Shown: piece after piece, positions 42,420 to 51,641 of the stretch
How positions within the stretch are numbered: the stretch's first letter is position 1
Layout: every line of letters begins with the position of its first letter
Assembly (NCBI GenBank): GCA_965263215.1
Contig: OZ253663.1
Location: 310,001 to 374,000 of the forward strand
Source of the DNA: UBA1672 sp965263215
Lineage (GTDB): Bacteria; Pseudomonadota; Alphaproteobacteria; Micavibrionales; Micavibrionaceae
Length of the DNA stretch: 64,000 bases
Direction of reading: 5' to 3'
Translations under genes and position numbers: made by a program
Notes under the pieces: model-generated
The model's input: the letters and a program-made list of their open reading frames with translations, nothing else
The model's database searches: none
Told to the model about the DNA's origin: nothing

Positions 42420-43865
42420 TTAGCCTGTCAAAGCGCGGCGTACGACTTCTACGTCTTGTGCGATCTGCGCATCATCACCCATTAGCTCCTCAACCTTACG
42501 GATCGCATGCATCACTGTTGTGTGATCACGACCACCGAACTTACGTCCAATTTCCGGCAAAGAACGCGCCGTCAGAAGCTTGGAGAGATACATCGCAACC
42601 TGACGCGGGCGTGCAACATTACGCGCGCGACGTGCAGAGTGCATATCTGATAAACGCAAATTGTAATGCTCAGCTACTTTGCGCTGGATTTCATCAATCG
42701 TGATACGGCGATCATGCGCACGGAGCAAGTCTTGTAAAACATCTTGCGTAGATTCAAGCGTGATTTCATCTTTCGAAACATCCGCATGAGCAACAATGCG
42801 ATTAAGCGCGCCTTCCAGCTCACGAATATTTGATGTCACCTTCAGAGCCAAAAATTCAAGAACACTGCTTGGTACGTCTGCGCCAAGTTTTTCACATTTG
42901 GACTGCAAAATTCCAAGACGCAATTCATAGGTTGATGGATGAATGTCCGCAACCAAGCCCCATGCAAGACGGGAACGTAAACGCTCATCAACACCATTCA
43001 GGTCACTTGGCGCACGATCGGCAGAAATAATGATCTGCTTATTCTGATCAACAAGTGCATTAAACGTATGGAAGAACTCTTCTTGTGTTGATTCCTTGCC
43101 GGCAATGAATTGAACGTCATCAATCATCAACACGTCAACACTACGGAATTGCTCTTTAAAGCTCATTGTATCATTAGCACGTAACGCCTTAACGAACTGG
43201 TACATGAATTTCTCAGCCGACAAATACATTACAACCTTTTCAGGGGCGCTCTCTCTAATTGTATGCGCAATTGCATGCATAAGGTGCGTTTTACCAAGAC
43301 CAACACCGCCATAAAGGAAAAGCGGATTGAACGGCACGCTTGCGCTCTCCACAACGCGGCGAGCAGCGGCGTGTGCCAAAGCATTAGGCTTGCCGACGAT
43401 AAAGCTATCGAACGTAAAGCGCGCATCCAAAGGCGAAGAAATTTCCTCTATTGCATTACGTAGCTCTTCCTCGGCCTTTTCCTGATTAAGATCACTACTC
43501 GCGCTTTGTTGCGCATAAACAGCGTCATCCAAGATTGCATTCTGTACCACAACGATTTGCACGCGCTTCACTTCGGAATTTTTCTCCGTGCACATGGTTG
43601 AAATACGTTCAGCATAGTGTGTTTGTATCCAATCACGCATAAAACGCGTTGGAACAGATACTTCCATTGTACCGTGATAATAGGCACGCAATGTTAACGG
43701 CTTAAGCCAGCTACGGAAAATAGCTTCACCGAATTCTTGACGCATATCGGAGTGTACTGCCACCCACAATTCTTGAATATCGGGGGTTGGCTCAAGCGGA
43801 GTATCTTCAAGTGCCGTTGCACTCTGATCAAGTTGGGCCGATTGTTTACCGGAAATTTCAGACAT
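42420..43865 (-). CDS. dnaA: Chromosomal replication initiator DnaA
   Basis: A 481-residue AAA+ initiator that binds DnaA boxes and opens the origin. The P-loop GGVGLGKTH is at about 186-194, Walker B is DVLMIDDVQFI, and the C-terminal helix-turn-helix carries the DnaA signature GGRDHTTVMHAIRK. The N-terminal ~20 residues before LWVAVHSDM are a little longer than usual. GGAGAG precedes the ATG. The upstream region is gene-free and rich in repeats. Confidence 0.98.
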   Translation of the reverse strand: MSEISGKQSAQLDQSATALEDTPLEPTPDIQELWVAVHSDMRQEFGEAIFRSWLKPLTLRAYYHGTMEVSVPTRFMRDWIQTHYAERISTMCTEKNSEVKRVQIVVVQNAILDDAVYAQQSASSDLNQEKAEEELRNAIEEISSPLDARFTFDSFIVGKPNALAHAAARRVVESASVPFNPLFLYGGVGLGKTHLMHAIAHTIRESAPEKVVMYLSAEKFMYQFVKALRANDTMSFKEQFRSVDVLMIDDVQFIAGKESTQEEFFHTFNALVDQNKQIIISADRAPSDLNGVDERLRSRLAWGLVADIHPSTYELRLGILQSKCEKLGADVPSSVLEFLALKVTSNIRELEGALNRIVAHADVSKDEITLESTQDVLQDLLRAHDRRITIDEIQRKVAEHYNLRLSDMHSARRARNVARPRQVAMYLSKLLTARSLPEIGRKFGGRDHTTVMHAIRKVEELMGDDAQIAQDVEVVRRALTG

Positions 43866-44063
43866 TAGTTTCTCTCCACTTTTTTAAAGTTACTTATATA
43901 AATTACGATTTTACAGTTGCTTTTTACGCGTACACAAAAATTTAAAACGTAATATGCTTTTGCCTAAAATCTAAGGGTGAACACCCTTAATTTTGGCCAC
44001 AAAAGTCCCTTGCGAATAGATTACCTATCCACAGTATTCTTCTTTAATCCGGCATATCATTGA

Positions 44064-44113
44064 GATCTCCTGAAAAACCTGTTTTGATTGATTCAAAACA
44101 TTTTTCAGAGATC
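44064..44113. repeat. 50-base inverted repeat upstream of dnaA
   Basis: GATCTC-CTGAAAAA-TGTTTTGA and its complement TCAAAACA-TTTTTCAG-AGATC pair along 20 or more bases with two small bulges and a 4-base loop. It would form a strong hairpin in DNA or RNA. Confidence 0.65.
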
Positions 44114-44409
44114 ATCCCCTAACCATAGTCGCGGTATAAAACCGATTTTCTGGTTTAAATTCTACCCTTGAAAATCAAATTGCTTTGATTGGGGTAAGAA
44201 CCAGTTACTCTATCAAGGACTGACCTGTTATTTTTACTTTATCTCGTCAGCGATGAAAATAGACTACACTAAAAAAACGCTATCAGGCAATAAGAACAAA
44301 TCATGAATTTTCAAAAAAGAAATTTTAGTTCAATATTTTTTACACACAGCAAAATGGGCTTTGATGCAGCGCAGCAAAGCCATAATATTCAACAATTTCA
44401 TAAAATTAT

Positions 44410-44438
44410 GGCGATGGGTTACCAAGAAAACCATCGCC
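44410..44438 (-). terminator. Hairpin terminator after rpsT
   Basis: GGCGATGG/CCATCGCC, a perfect 8-bp stem, lies eight bases after the rpsT stop on the minus strand. The following AATTTTAT tract is weak, so it is a probable but not ideal terminator. A second stem (GGCTTTG/CAAAGCC) lies at 44357-44381. Confidence 0.55.
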
Positions 44439-44446
44439 TGCGAAAT

Positions 44447-44707
44447 TTAGATTTCTTTTATTCTTGCGCTCAAGCGTGAAAGCTTTCTTGCGACTGTATT
44501 TTTGTGCAAAATACCTTTTGAAATTCCCTTGTGAAGCTCGGGCTGAGCTGCTCTTAAGGCTTCTTTGGCGCCATCCGCATTACCCGCAGAAATCTCTGAT
44601 TCAACCTTTTTTATGAAGGTGCGAATACGACTACGGCGAGCTGTGTTAATCTCAGCGCGTCTATTGTTACGACGAACACGTTTTTTTGCAGATGCATGAT
44701 TAGCCAT
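44447..44707 (-). CDS. rpsT: 30S ribosomal protein S20
   Basis: An 86-residue, strongly basic helical protein that binds 16S rRNA. It has the S20 start MANHASAKKRVRRNNRR, then INTARRSRIRTFIKKVE and the ending HKNTVARKLSRLSARIK. The dnaA-rpsT-mutM neighbourhood is typical of alphaproteobacteria. Confidence 0.97.
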   Translation of the reverse strand: MANHASAKKRVRRNNRRAEINTARRSRIRTFIKKVESEISAGNADGAKEALRAAQPELHKGISKGILHKNTVARKLSRLSARIKEI

Positions 44708-44955
44708 TATTAAACCTTTTCAAACCTTTAGTTACGTTCTTTTATTTAATTTTCTATACAATTTTATGCCCAAACTTTTCCACAAGAATATATTCTTATA
44801 ATGTGTGTTGTAATCATAAAATTTGTTACAATAAATACTTAGCTTCCGCCCTATACGGGGCTAGACGCAGAGTAATACGCGGGAATAGCCGCCTTTGTCA
44901 AGTGATTCATGGTTTTTTTGCGAATCATTTTTCAGTCAAAACCGATAGATATTTT

Positions 44956-45354
44956 CTAACGAGAAGGACGAATCAAAATTTTCACAATATCCACGCCATC
45001 TTCCGTATCAAAAGAGATTTCCAAAGACTCATTTTTACGGAAAAAACTCGATTCGTTTACACGGCCCCATCCAAATTGCGGCAACGTCGCTTGATAAAAA
45101 TCAAGGATGTGACTTTGCGCTGTTCCTTTGGTTAAAGCTGCAACCTCTGTGATTTTACCTTCAGGCTTATCAAACGAGAATGAATGATCCTCCATCTCAA
45201 CCAAACCGGGCATAACCGGCACATCTTGAAGCGCGGCAAAAAAGGCAGGCTCTGAATCACCCGTATCCGCGACACCATATTGCGTCAAACTGCCGAGCTC
45301 TAAAAGAACCAGAAATATAACGATCCATTTACCCCAGCGCCTTAATCCGCCCAT
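44956..45354 (-). CDS. Hypothetical exported or membrane-anchored protein
   Basis: A 132-residue protein with an N-terminal hydrophobic segment (WIVIFLVLLELGSLTQYGVA) and a small soluble domain (HILDFYQATLPQFGWGRV, ESLEISFDTEDGVDIVKIL) that looks like a compact alpha/beta fold. It lies between rpsT and mutM on the same strand. The family is not recognised; it is probably periplasmic-facing. Confidence 0.65.
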   Translation of the reverse strand: MGGLRRWGKWIVIFLVLLELGSLTQYGVADTGDSEPAFFAALQDVPVMPGLVEMEDHSFSFDKPEGKITEVAALTKGTAQSHILDFYQATLPQFGWGRVNESSFFRKNESLEISFDTEDGVDIVKILIRPSR

Positions 45355-45393
45355 TTATTTTGATCCTTCATGCTTAATCTTCTTTAAAATAAC

Positions 45394-46227
45394 TTATTTC
45401 TGACACACAGGACAGTAGAATGTCGAACGCCCCGCCTGCACGATGCGCTCGATTACGCCGTCACAGCCCTGATGTGCGCACGCATTGTCTTTCTGATCAT
45501 AAACAGAGAACTGGTGCTGGAAATACCCCAAAGAGCCGTCCGTATGTTGATAATCGCGCAATGTACTGCCACCTGCCTCAATCGCTTTTTCCAAAACGCG
45601 CTTTGATGATGCGGCAATCTTGTCAACCTCATCGCTTGTGATTGTATTGGATAACCGCTCAGGGTGAACGCCCGCATAGTATAGCGCTTCACACACATAT
45701 ATGTTACCTAACCCCGCAACCACGCGCTGATCTAATAAGGCGCTTTTTATATTCGCTTTTTTATTTTGTAATTTTGCCAGCAAATCCCGTCCGCTCCACA
45801 CGCCCAAAGGCTCTGGCCCCATTTGCACAAATGGCTTGTCATTACTCCAATCATCATCAGATGCGATATACATCATACCAAATCGGCGCGGATCCTCGAA
45901 CGCAAAGCACGTGGAATCATCCATGTGAAATACGAGATGATCATGCTTGCGCGGACTATACGATTCGCCAGATTCAAAAATACGGATACGTCCGGACATG
46001 CCAAGGTGCAAAACCACAGGCACATCATTAGGGGCAAGCTGCATGATTATATATTTTCCGCGCCGAATAAGGGCATCAATAGACGCCCCCGTCACACGTT
46101 GACCAAAATCTTCAGGCACAGCAACGCGTAAGTCATAACGGTTAATTTGAACATTTTTGATAGACTTACCAAGAACCGCCGCCTCAAGGCCGCGCATTAT
46201 TGTCTCAACCTCCGGCAGCTCGGGCAT
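45394..46227 (-). CDS. mutM: Formamidopyrimidine-DNA glycosylase
   Basis: A 277-residue DNA repair enzyme that removes 8-oxoguanine and nicks the site. It begins MPELPEVETIMRGL with the catalytic Pro after Met, has the LHLGMSGRI and VAGLGNIYVCEALY motifs, and a C-terminal zinc finger (CAHQGC, then FYCPVCQK). The length is standard for Fpg. Confidence 0.97.
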   Translation of the reverse strand: MPELPEVETIMRGLEAAVLGKSIKNVQINRYDLRVAVPEDFGQRVTGASIDALIRRGKYIIMQLAPNDVPVVLHLGMSGRIRIFESGESYSPRKHDHLVFHMDDSTCFAFEDPRRFGMMYIASDDDWSNDKPFVQMGPEPLGVWSGRDLLAKLQNKKANIKSALLDQRVVAGLGNIYVCEALYYAGVHPERLSNTITSDEVDKIAASSKRVLEKAIEAGGSTLRDYQHTDGSLGYFQHQFSVYDQKDNACAHQGCDGVIERIVQAGRSTFYCPVCQK

Positions 46228-46233
46228 CTTTTC

Positions 46234-46902
46234 TTATTTCGTCTCAGAAGATATCACAACAGGATTAAATTCCAGAACAGGCGATCCTGCGTAATCATCA
46301 TACAGAAAAATCGGATGATATGTTTTGCTGGGCACATCATATTCATGCGCAGTATAATAAAGCTTTGGATCATCCTTTTTTTTCAAAATCAAAATTTTGA
46401 AATTGCGCATGGTTAAAATTTGATAGCCAACCCCCTTAATCTCGCGCGGCATTTCACCTCTTTTAGGGAACAGCTCCAAGTTTCCTGTAAGCGCACTATA
46501 TTTGTATGTACCCTTCGAAAACTTCCTTATACGATCTTGCGGCGTTTGCACATATACCAACTCAAAATTCTCTCCATCCAGATCAATCTCTGCGATACCG
46601 CTCTCGCCAATCTTTGCATACCACCTGCCTTCAATGCTGTTGGCCGAAGGATAAAACATCTCTTTACGTGCCTCAGGTAATTTAGCCTGAATTCCATCCT
46701 TGATTTTTTCCTGCGCCTTCACTGCAGAAGATTTTTTACCCTCTACTTCAATGACTGCTTTGCCAGTATCGGAAAAACGAAGATAACCGAGAATCAAAAC
46801 ACTGATAACAGCCGCGAATGTAACAAAAGCAAATAATGCAGCATTGGATTTTGCACCAATTTGGTTTTCGGTGTCTTTTTTAATTCTTTTACTTTTCATT
46901 TT
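46234..46902 (-). CDS. Hypothetical membrane-anchored protein
   Basis: A 222-residue protein with a basic N-terminus, one hydrophobic helix (ALFAFVTFAAVISVLILGYL) and a soluble part rich in beta strands (GRWYAKIGESGIAEIDLDGE, MRNFKILILKKKDDPKLYY) that looks like a small lipocalin- or META-like barrel fold. The start at 46902 is chosen over 46920 by the compact MKSKRIKK start; both are open. It follows mutM in the opposite sense of transcription order, upstream on the same strand by six bases. Function unknown. Confidence 0.65.
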   Translation of the reverse strand, partial: KMKSKRIKKDTENQIGAKSNAALFAFVTFAAVISVLILGYLRFSDTGKAVIEVEGKKSSAVKAQEKIKDGIQAKLPEARKEMFYPSANSIEGRWYAKIGESGIAEIDLDGENFELVYVQTPQDRIRKFSKGTYKYSALTGNLELFPKRGEMPREIKGVGYQILTMRNFKILILKKKDDPKLYYTAHEYDVPSKTYHPIFLYDDYAGSPVLEFNPVVISSETK

Positions 46903-47045
46903 TATCTCACTTTTAAGCATCTGCAGGGTGAAATGCTATAATAAACGCACTAAATGCCACTAATAATTCACGCCTAAGCTTTTGATTTTATTGTTTTTTA
47001 ATCTTTTTGCCGTAGCGTTGTCAGTATTACACCAAAGAGCAACAC

Positions 47046-47576
47046 ATGAGCATATATATTACAGCGCAAATTATAGGATTCCTAGGATATCTTTTTTTTA
47101 CAACTGCGCCAAATTTTAAAAATCAATCGCGTATAATACAAATGGATGCACTGGCCTGTGTCTTTTTATGCCTGCAATGGATGTTGTTGGCGCAAAGTGC
47201 CTTATTAATTTTAAATTTACTCAACCTTGCCGTTTCACTCTATGTGTTAAACACCAATAATCAGGACATCATCGAAAAGAAAATACCAATTCTGTGCCTC
47301 ACCGGCGGTGTAGCGCTTTATCTTGTTTCAAGTGGCTCTTTCGTGGGTATGTTATGTATTATTGCCTTCTGCGCCATGGTAAAGGCCAAATCCTCAAATG
47401 ACATTTCCACCTTCCGCAGCTTCTCTGTTTTGGCGGGTATTGCCTTCATGCTATGTGGCGTAATCGCATTGTCAGCACCGGCAATTATGTTCAACGCCGC
47501 ATTTATTTTGGTTCACCTCAGAAAAATCCAACCATCTCAAAAACCGTTCTTCGGAAATGCCATACTTCGAGCATAA
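47046..47576 (+). CDS. YgjV-family inner-membrane protein
   Basis: A 176-residue protein with about six membrane helices, resembling the YgjV (Imp-YgjV) family in its start (QIIGFLGYLFFTTAPNFKNQ), the Met/Trp-rich second helix and the short total length. The family has no established function. A minus-strand intrinsic terminator begins next to its stop codon, so it has no plus-strand terminator of its own visible here. Confidence 0.75.
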   Translation: MSIYITAQIIGFLGYLFFTTAPNFKNQSRIIQMDALACVFLCLQWMLLAQSALLILNLLNLAVSLYVLNTNNQDIIEKKIPILCLTGGVALYLVSSGSFVGMLCIIAFCAMVKAKSSNDISTFRSFSVLAGIAFMLCGVIALSAPAIMFNAAFILVHLRKIQPSQKPFFGNAILRA

Positions 47577-47608
47577 AAAAAGCTGGCCGCACGAATGCGG
47601 ACCAACTT
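47575..47608 (-). terminator. Strong minus-strand intrinsic terminator
   Basis: AAGTTGG-CCGCA pairs with TGCGG-CCAGCTT around TTCG, followed on the minus strand by seven U residues. No minus-strand protein gene precedes it, which points to a noncoding transcript. Confidence 0.75.
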
Positions 47609-47685
47609 CCTTACGCAGTAAGAACATGTGTGTGGGGACACATTTATGTATTAATATTTACCGCTTTAGTATTGAAAATAACTTA
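47575..47685 (-). ncRNA. Candidate small RNA
   Basis: Roughly 110 nt on the minus strand between a YgjV-like gene and an XRE gene. Before the strong terminator it has two small stems, ATGTGT/ACACAT at 47626-47643 and CTTAC/GTAAG at 47610-47622. Further upstream a TTGACA followed 18 bases later by TAAGTT could be its promoter. No protein of useful length is encoded on this strand. The 5' end is approximate. Confidence 0.45.
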
Positions 47686-47847
47686 CACACAATTTCGCCA
47701 CATTGTCAACATAATTATGTCAATTTTATGTCTTTTCGTACCTATTTTAGTTGTTTTTGCATGCGCACTATAGACTTTCCGCCCAATCGGAAATATAAAG
47801 AAATACTGCGTTCTTCGAGCTATAGAATTTAAGAAAAGGTGTTCAAC

Positions 47848-48510
47848 ATGCCGACAGTCGACCAAATAAGAGCCGCGCGCGCTCTGATTGGATGGAGCCA
47901 AGGTGAGCTCGCGGATCATGCGGGCCTGTCACAGACTGGGATCGCGCGCATTGAGAACGGCACAAACCAACCGAATTCAACCACCATAGAAAAAATCACA
48001 ACGGCCTTTGATGCGGTCGATGTGGAATTTATCGGTGAGAGCGGCGTGAAAAAGCGCAGCGGCGAAGTTTTGAAATTCCGCGGTAAAACCGGCCTTATTC
48101 AATTTATGGACGATGTCTATGAAACCGCCCAGACGATCGGCGGCAGAATGTCATTCTATAATATTGTTCCTGACAATTGGCTGGAAACCCTCGGCGAAGA
48201 TTGGTGGCGCATGCATGTCGAACGCATGAGTGAGCATAACGACAATACCGATATTAAAATCATGGTGCCTGAAGGCAATCTTGATTTTATCAGCAGTGGC
48301 TATGCAAATTATAAATGGTTCCCCAAAGGATTTGAACTGAGCGGGAAAAGATCGCTCTATGTGTATGGCGGGAAACTCGGCTTTGTCACGTTTTACGAAA
48401 AAGCCGACCAGATCGAAGTATTATTATTAAAAAACAAAGATTTTGCGGAAGGCGTGCAGGCATTATTCGATATTGCCTGGGATCACGTCGCGAAAAGCCC
48501 ACCGCAATAA
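47848..48510 (+). CDS. XRE-family transcriptional regulator with C-terminal sensor-like domain
   Basis: A 220-residue regulator. Residues about 5-60 form a Cro/CI helix-turn-helix (ALIGWSQGELADHAGLSQTG, ARIENGTNQPN). The remaining ~150 residues form an alpha/beta domain (SFYNIVPDNWLETLGEDWWR, SLYVYGGKLGFVTFYE) that I do not recognise and that may sense a ligand. ATG at 47848 is supported by AAAAGG eight bases upstream; a GTG at 47839 is in frame. It precedes the ATP-grasp gene by 27 bases on the same strand, so it probably regulates it. Confidence 0.82.
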   Translation: MPTVDQIRAARALIGWSQGELADHAGLSQTGIARIENGTNQPNSTTIEKITTAFDAVDVEFIGESGVKKRSGEVLKFRGKTGLIQFMDDVYETAQTIGGRMSFYNIVPDNWLETLGEDWWRMHVERMSEHNDNTDIKIMVPEGNLDFISSGYANYKWFPKGFELSGKRSLYVYGGKLGFVTFYEKADQIEVLLLKNKDFAEGVQALFDIAWDHVAKSPPQ

Positions 48511-48537
48511 TTTATAACTAAACTAAGAGTAACACGC

Positions 48538-49752
48538 TTGAAAACTTATAACGGCAGCCACACCATAACCGGTGGAAACGGACAACTTGATTTCTCAGCC
48601 AGTCGGCCTGTGTGCGTTTTGATGCCAAGTATGGGCGCAAAAGAAATGCCGGATTTTGAGGGCATTAAATCCCAATTGGAAAAAATGGGCGCCGAAGTCA
48701 TCACCGCCGACCTCAGTCTGGCGGGAACGGTGCGTGACTTGCCGTGGGATCGTATCGACACCATCGACCTCAGTAATATGCGTGGTTGCCTGACAAGCTT
48801 TGATCGCTATACAGGCATACTGGATCGGCTTTATGACAAAATTGAAGAACAGCAAGATCATGGGCGTTCGATTTCCGTTACACCCGAATATGAAAATATT
48901 GCGTGGATTGCATCAAAATCAACATATTTAACGCATTTGAATGAGAACGATATTCCGACCATTCCGACGCAGACATTATGCACTCTGCAAGATCCAGATA
49001 ACGCGACCATCATTTCACAGCCTGATAATTTTGATGCGATGTTCCAGCAGATTCAGCATTTCATGAAACAATCTGAAAAAGATACGTTTGTATTGAAACC
49101 CTCAACCAGTTCACTGGGGCGGGGACTGTTTTTCATTGAAAGAAACGAAGACGATGAAAGTCTAAGTCTGAGCCTGCCGCGTGAGCAAGGCAAGCCGATA
49201 GAAATGAAGTTTCAGGACTCCGTTGAGCTTGAAAACTTTATGATGTCTTATTTCACAAACACCCCCAGTCCCGATCAGCATTTCCTGTTTCAGGAATATG
49301 TACCGAATCTGGAAACCTCTGCCGTGTTTGTGAACGGCACGCCGCATTTTGTTGAGCGTAAACAAGGGGAGCACTCCCGCATCGCACATGCACGTTATGG
49401 CGGCGTTGATCAGATCAATGATAACCCGGACCCCGAAATGGTGCGTTTCGTGATGGATGTCATGCAAGCCCTGCCTGAGAGCGTTCAAAACTCCCCCTTC
49501 CTACGGATTGATGTGATGGAAAATCTGGATACGGGTGAATATATTCTGGGTGAGATTGAGGGCGCAGGCGCGGCGCGGCTATGGCTCCGTGAAGCAGGCC
49601 GCACCGAAGATTACGCCCGTATGTTGATTGATGAAGGACTGGCGCAGCAAAAGAAAGCCGTACTTGGACGAACCCCTGCCGCAGAACAAAACCTTGGTCA
49701 TGAAGGTGTCGCAACAGATTTGGATGATGACAACGCGCAAGAAATTTCCTAA
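48538..49752 (+). CDS. ATP-grasp-fold protein of unknown substrate
   Basis: A 404-residue protein with an ATP-grasp ligase fold like glutathione synthetase and RimK. The signs are a central TFVLKPSTSSLGRGLFF nucleotide-binding segment, LFQEYVPNLETSAVFVNG, and RIDVMENLDTGEYILGEIEG with the metal-binding acids. The N-terminal ~140 residues are a preATP-grasp domain with a conserved-looking SVTPEYENIAWIASK. It starts at a TTG. Such enzymes join a carboxylate to an amine with ATP. The substrate is unknown, and a regulator lies directly upstream. Confidence 0.78.
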   Translation: MKTYNGSHTITGGNGQLDFSASRPVCVLMPSMGAKEMPDFEGIKSQLEKMGAEVITADLSLAGTVRDLPWDRIDTIDLSNMRGCLTSFDRYTGILDRLYDKIEEQQDHGRSISVTPEYENIAWIASKSTYLTHLNENDIPTIPTQTLCTLQDPDNATIISQPDNFDAMFQQIQHFMKQSEKDTFVLKPSTSSLGRGLFFIERNEDDESLSLSLPREQGKPIEMKFQDSVELENFMMSYFTNTPSPDQHFLFQEYVPNLETSAVFVNGTPHFVERKQGEHSRIAHARYGGVDQINDNPDPEMVRFVMDVMQALPESVQNSPFLRIDVMENLDTGEYILGEIEGAGAARLWLREAGRTEDYARMLIDEGLAQQKKAVLGRTPAAEQNLGHEGVATDLDDDNAQEIS

Positions 49753-49778
49753 TTTTAAAAAATAACAGTCACATACAA

Positions 49779-49805
49779 AAAAGCCCCGCAGTTAACGGGG
49801 CTTTT
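49779..49805. terminator. Bidirectional terminator between the ATP-grasp gene and groEL
   Basis: AAAAGCCCCG and CGGGGCTTTT pair across a 7-base loop, with A and T tracts on both sides. It serves both converging genes. Confidence 0.88.
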
Positions 49806-49836
49806 GTAATTCTATACAGCGTTGAGGCTGGTTGGC

Positions 49837-51498
49837 TTACATCATGCCGCCCATACCACCCATGCCGCCCATGCCACCCATCGCAGCAGCAGCGGCCGCA
49901 CCGGCATCGCCATCTTCAGATGGAGCGTCAGTGATAACCGCTTCGGTTGTGATCAATAGACCAGCAACAGAGGCCGCATCCTGAAGCGCGGTACGCACAA
50001 CTTTGGCTGGGTCGATGATACCGGCCTTAACAAGGTCAGTATATTCACCCTTCTGAGCATCAAAACCGTAATTGACGTCTTTTTGCTCTAGCAATTTACC
50101 AACGATAACAGCACCTTCTTCGCCAGCATTCTGACAAATCTGACGGATCGGAGCAGAAAGCGCGCGTGTGATGATTTCGATACCAACATTTTGGTCTTCG
50201 TTCTCACCTTTCAGCTTTTCAAGTGCCGCGATAGAGTAAAGAAGCGCAGTACCACCACCGGCAACAATACCTTCTTCAACAGCAGCGCGCGTCGCGTGAA
50301 GTGCGTCATCGACGCGGTCTTTACGCTCTTTCACTTCGACTTCTGTGATACCGCCAACACGAAGAACAGCAACACCACCGGACAATTTCGCAAGACGCTC
50401 CTGCAATTTTTCCTTGTCGTAATCGCTTGTTGTGCTTTCGACCTGCTTACGGATCTGGCTGCAACGTGCTTCGATTTCTTTCTTCTGGCCTGCACCATCA
50501 ACAACAGTTGTGTCGTCTTTCGTGATAGACACTTTCTTGGCTGTTCCAAGCATATCAAGTGTTACGTTCTCAAGCTTGATACCAAGATCTTCAGAAATAA
50601 CCTGACCGCCTGTTACGATGGCCATGTCTTCAAGCATCGCCTTACGACGATCGCCAAAACCAGGTGCCTTAACAGCAGCGATTTTCAATCCACCGCGTAG
50701 CTTGTTCACAACCAAAGTCGCAAGGGCTTCGCCCTCAACATCTTCAGCAACGATCAAAAGCGGACGGCTTGACTGAACCACTGATTCAAGGATCGGAAGC
50801 ATGGACTGCAAGTTAGACAATTTACCTTCGTGAAGAAGGATATATGGGTCTTCCAAATCACAGATCATTTTGTCTGCATCCGTGATGAAGTATGGTGAAA
50901 GATAACCACGATCAAACTGCATACCTTCAACAACTTCAAGTTCGTTGTTCAATGCTTTTGCTTCTTCAACTGTGATCACGCCTTCATTGCCAACTTTTTC
51001 CATGGCTTCGGCAAGCATTTCACCAATTTCAGTTTCGCCATTCGCAGAAATCGTACCGATTTGCTTGATCTCTTCGTTTGACTTAACGTTTTTGGCACGC
51101 TTTGCAATATCTTCAACAACGGCAATCACTGCTGCGTCGATACCGCGCTTAAGATCCATCGGGTTACGTCCCGCTGATACGGCCTTAACACCTTCACGAA
51201 CGATGGCTTGTGCCAAAACAGTCGCGGTTGTTGTACCGTCACCTGAATGATCATTGGCCTTAGACGCCACTTCACGGATCAGCTGTGCACCAATGTTCTG
51301 GCGTGCATCTTTCAATTCGATTTCCTTCGCAACAGAAACACCGTCTTTTGTGGTGCGTGGTGCGCCGAAAGATTTCTGGATCAAAACATTACGACCCTTC
51401 GGGCCCAATGTTACCTTCACAGCGTTGGCAATAATGTCGACGCCTTTCAATAGCTCATCACGAGCCTTTTCTTCAAATAGTACATCTTTTGCACTCAT
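49837..51498 (-). CDS. groEL: Chaperonin GroEL (Hsp60)
   Basis: A 553-residue chaperonin subunit; fourteen form the double ring that folds proteins with GroES. The start MSAKDVLFEEKARDELLKGV, the ATP site GDGTTTATVLAQ, the hinge motif and the C-terminal GGMGGMGGM tail are all present. It follows groES by 143 bases on the same strand, a rather long gap that holds a small GCATAT/ATATGC stem. Confidence 0.98.
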   Translation of the reverse strand: MSAKDVLFEEKARDELLKGVDIIANAVKVTLGPKGRNVLIQKSFGAPRTTKDGVSVAKEIELKDARQNIGAQLIREVASKANDHSGDGTTTATVLAQAIVREGVKAVSAGRNPMDLKRGIDAAVIAVVEDIAKRAKNVKSNEEIKQIGTISANGETEIGEMLAEAMEKVGNEGVITVEEAKALNNELEVVEGMQFDRGYLSPYFITDADKMICDLEDPYILLHEGKLSNLQSMLPILESVVQSSRPLLIVAEDVEGEALATLVVNKLRGGLKIAAVKAPGFGDRRKAMLEDMAIVTGGQVISEDLGIKLENVTLDMLGTAKKVSITKDDTTVVDGAGQKKEIEARCSQIRKQVESTTSDYDKEKLQERLAKLSGGVAVLRVGGITEVEVKERKDRVDDALHATRAAVEEGIVAGGGTALLYSIAALEKLKGENEDQNVGIEIITRALSAPIRQICQNAGEEGAVIVGKLLEQKDVNYGFDAQKGEYTDLVKAGIIDPAKVVRTALQDAASVAGLLITTEAVITDAPSEDGDAGAAAAAAMGGMGGMGGMGGMM

Positions 51499-51641
51499 AG
51501 TTTTTCTCCTTCAAGAAAATGTAATTTTGTTTGTATTTGGATCAAAGTTATTTTGTTCGTGGTCAGGCGAATAAGACGAAGCATATTTTCTGATATGCGA
51601 GACGCAATTCAACGCAACCACCGGATAAAATAACAACGATC

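Larger units (their letters stand above)
43866..44446. other. Gene-free region upstream of dnaA, candidate origin or control region
   Basis: About 580 bases between dnaA and rpsT hold no gene I can support. They contain a near-consensus DnaA box CTATCCACA (44025-44033, 8 of 9), an 18-base palindrome (43972-43989), a 50-base inverted repeat at 44064-44113 and two GC-richer stems. Another near-box TTTTCCACA lies at 44776-44784 beyond rpsT. The AT-richness, boxes and location next to dnaA suit oriC or dnaA autoregulation, but two boxes are few and alphaproteobacterial origins are often elsewhere. Confidence 0.4.

Noticed and set aside
50191..50700. 169-residue frame antisense to groEL
   Set aside because: Same reason: groEL occupies the other strand and the frame has Cys/Phe-rich shadow composition.
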